NCBI RefSeq assembly: GCF_021130785.1
Contig: NC_060213.1
Span: 120,223,001-120,287,000, forward strand
Source: Homalodisca vitripennis
Taxonomy: Eukaryota; Arthropoda; Insecta; Hemiptera; Cicadellidae
DNA length: 64,000 nt
Direction: 5' to 3'
Shown: piece by piece, positions 61,433-64,000 of the stretch
Layout of the letters: every line of letters starts with the position of its first letter
Numbering within the stretch: the first letter of the stretch is position 1
Made by a program: the position numbers and the translations under genes
The notes under the pieces: generated by a model
The model's database searches: none
Told to the model about the DNA's origin: nothing
The model's input: the letters and a program-made list of their open reading frames with translations, nothing else

Positions 61433-61482
61433 CCGCGACCACAGAGTAATAAGGTATATACCTTATTACTCTGTGCCGCGAC
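61433..61482. repeat. Perfect 36-bp palindrome between 7-bp direct repeats
   Basis: 61440-61475 is an exact palindrome; its left half is CACAGAGTAATAAGGTAT and the right half is the exact reverse complement with no loop. CCGCGAC stands directly on both sides (61433-61439 and 61476-61482). The arrangement matches a tiny insertion with target-site duplication, or a template-switch product. Confidence 0.95.
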
Positions 61483-62408
61483 TATGCCCGAGGTCTGAAA
61501 ACTGACACTTCAGCGTGCATTCCTTACCTTGCTTCTATGATAATTATAGCATTTTAAAACTCCGTATTATATCGTATGCCATTTTTAACTATAACTAAAA
61601 TGTGTGTAGTTATAATCAGTGTGGAATACATTTTATTACACGTGTTCGGTTCTACTAGCATAGATAAAGAAGTGCATATATGTAGTAAGTTGAGCCTCCT
61701 ATTTAACCTTACTGAGGCAAGTCCTGACCATCCATGAAAGCATTTGAAGAGATTTAAGCAAGAAACGATAAACAGGACAAAACGTATGAATGTTATTTAC
61801 GCAAAAATGCTGATATTATGAATCGTATTTCTGAACATAAATAAATATATCCGATCATAAAATTTAATGTTTTAAAGAAAAAACAATAAAATTACTTTAA
61901 ATTTAAATTTCTAAAGTTTCATCCAAGTGTATCGTTACAGAGAGACAAAATAAAGTTAAAAGTCGGTACAAAAGGAACCGTGTTTGGCGCCACAAAGCAA
62001 CGCATAAAAACATCGTAAAGTATGAACCTGTGTGTCTGGTGACAACACATTCTTCTCTCGCCCTCCACCCACTTCCTCCACCTTCCTCCCGTTTAGCTCC
62101 TAACTTTTCCAGATTTCCAACATCCTTTCTTTCAAAACTGAGAGGATGTAGATAACCATTCTCCACGTGTGCAAGAACTAAATTTCTTCCTGATTTACTT
62201 CGAAGTACACAAAGTATATCCTATTTATTTCTTGTAAGTAAAATAATGTTTAAATTTACTAACATCATAGAAAATAATCATTACATAATAGAAAAGTATA
62301 TATTTTAAAATTATTATGTTAGTTTTTTGTATTCATGTTTTTTTATTAGGACTACCTGTCCTCAGCATAGTTTCTTCGTTAAAATATTGTTATAAGAAAA
62401 GCTTCAAT
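61483..62408. other. No gene seen
   Basis: AT-rich. A minus-strand ORF at 61903-62166 has low-complexity charged content and no motif. Confidence 0.45.
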
Positions 62409-62600
62409 CAAGAATAATTTTAATCTTACTTGAGTTTAGCTCCAATTCTAAGACGAAGAAGAAATTATTTTATGTATTCAGACAAACTTAGCTCGAGACT
62501 CTTAAAGTCAGGTTTGTAACAGCATAAAAATCCAGACGCTGCATTAAGAGGAAGGTGAACTGGAGCTAAACTCAAAATTCATATTAAATTTTATTCGGTT
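62409..62600. repeat. Inverted-repeat-bounded ~190-bp segment, MITE-like
   Basis: TTGAGTTTAGCTCCA (62430-62444) and its exact complement (62561-62575) are perfect; similarity continues outward imperfectly (GAATAATTTTAATC against GATTAAATTTTATTC-like). No ORF. A target duplication was not clear. Confidence 0.5.
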
Positions 62601-63060
62601 AGGCAAAGAATTAATTTAAAATTTACTAACACATTTATGGGTACTCAATATCCCATGAAATTTGAATCTATTTCACATATACAGTTAACAATATTTGGCT
62701 ATTTTAACAAAAATAACTGGACACCATTTGATCAGTCCTGACCGTAAGTACCAAATTAGGATCCACACGGTGAAAACAACCATATTACAATGAATACGTC
62801 TCTTGCCAAGGTAAACACATGTAGTACAATTATATTGAGAGGGTATGCAACAACCTTGTTATGTGTCATTGCATGCACACTAACTTTATAAAAACTAAAC
62901 ACTCATTATTTAAACTAGATGGTTTGTGATTCCTGATTTATACGTGTCATAAAGCTCTGGTATGACTTTTATTTTGACGTGATAACGTCTTAAATTAGGT
63001 TGCGGCTCGGAGTCACTCATGAAAAAGTGTAACGCCCGGTAACGTTACGATGCCCGTCCA

Positions 63061-63137
63061 GTGGGTCCGCCGCACGGGATCCGCACGGGATAAAGCAGAT
63101 AACTGTGGGTCCGCCGCACGGGATAAAGCAGATAACT
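63061..63137. repeat. GC-rich short tandem duplication
   Basis: GTGGGTCCGCCGCACGGGAT is followed by AAAGCAGATAACT twice (63061-63103 and 63105-63137); the first copy has an extra CCGCACGGGAT. It is CpG-dense against an AT-rich background. Confidence 0.85.
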
Positions 63138-64000
63138 ATGTTTATTCGTGAAAATGTGCTTAGATTCGTCATTTACAACAACTACAACAATAAAGGTAAA
63201 TAATTGTACACTGATATTTCATTATCGTAAACTATGATTGATTGATTAATTGTTAGATTGACACAAAAGTTGAGAAACTGAGTTTATAGGTTATGTCATA
63301 CTATTGACAAATGTTGATAGTGTTAAGTAAATTATTAGTTCAAATCACTCTGCAATCAATCGTAATTCAGTCGATTGAGAAGAAACAACGCGTATTGCTA
63401 GTCAAACATTTAAAATAACAAATTATAACCTCTAACCTGTCATAACAGTGCGACCAAACAAACGAACTAAACCGACTAATCACCACGCGCGGAGTTAGAA
63501 TTTAACTGTGTTTAGCAAGAATTTCAAATTCCAATTTTAGTAAATGTTTTATTCAACTTTACCATTTACAATAACAAATTTTAATTAATTTCAAATTATG
63601 TACAATGTTTTAGTAAACAAAATATATTTCTATAGTTAAAATTTGTGCAATTCTTATTTTCATTCAATTCCTTGTTCCTATTGTGCAATTTAATAATATT
63701 CATATCAACAAATATTCTACCGAGAAAAAGACGTTGTCACGTAAAATCTTCGCCCGTAAAACCGACTTTACAGGCAACCATAATTTTTATTTATATCTAT
63801 GTGTTACGATCATTATTCACCTGCAGAAGAGATGAGATTGCAGATCAAGAAACGTAGTGTTACTGATCTTATGTATGGCTAAAATCATTGCATCTGGAAA
63901 AGACCTATTTCCTTCACATTCCTACCATCGTTAAAAATGTTCAGAAAAAGAATTTTACTGTTTGGCGAAGAGGGAAAATATTTTCCAGTATTCTATCATA
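63138..64000. other. No gene seen
   Basis: AT-rich to the window end; nothing supportable. Confidence 0.5.

Overview
The window reads as AT-rich, non-coding-dominated DNA of an animal nucleus, most likely an arthropod and probably an insect. Reasons: several non-LTR retrotransposon (LINE) remnants, including one with the arthropod-type R1-clade C-terminus; a few islands with spliceosomal splice-site consensus; long (AT)n and (GT)n microsatellites; many kilobase-scale minisatellites; and interspersed repeat relics. I cannot fix the order or species from sequence alone. I see no bacterial operons, rRNA, tRNA or CRISPR.

Layout. 1-1710: minus-strand LINE ORF2 fragment; a sister copy lies at 27757-29598. 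About 1755-2690: a dispersed repeat whose second copy (17985-20050) is split by an R1-like LINE 3' fragment (18153-19325). About 3433-4045: a block rich in TAACNGTTAC motifs. 6400-7600 and 13950-15409: two diverged copies of another repeat, each with a C-rich minisatellite; the second is bracketed by ~300 bp inverted arms. 8860-9640: 140-bp tandem repeat. 26365-26950: plus-strand LINE 3' fragment. 27310-29745: ~84-bp degenerate array into which the LINE copy is inserted. 31196-33860: minus-strand CR1/jockey-like LINE fragment with a hexamer tail. 36850-40096: 29-unit, 112-bp satellite-like array, the most striking structure here. 40786-41024, 41968-42500, 54930-55265 and 59871-60252: further short tandem arrays. 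61433-61482: a perfect 36-bp palindrome between 7-bp direct repeats.

Candidate host coding sequence is sparse: a 74-nt internal exon (45502-45575, +), an ORF ending at a splice donor (48193-48395, -), a signal-peptide-bearing reading frame of ~316 codons interrupted by two in-frame stops (55835-56930, +), and a weak 48-nt exon candidate (60677-60724, +). They are on both strands and far apart, so they are probably pieces of different genes with long introns, or of decayed genes. I see no multi-gene system. The best leads are the 112-bp array with an invariant splice-donor-like hexamer, the two LINE copies sharing the same dead RT active site and the same 5' truncation, the two-stop reading frame, and the palindrome insertion.
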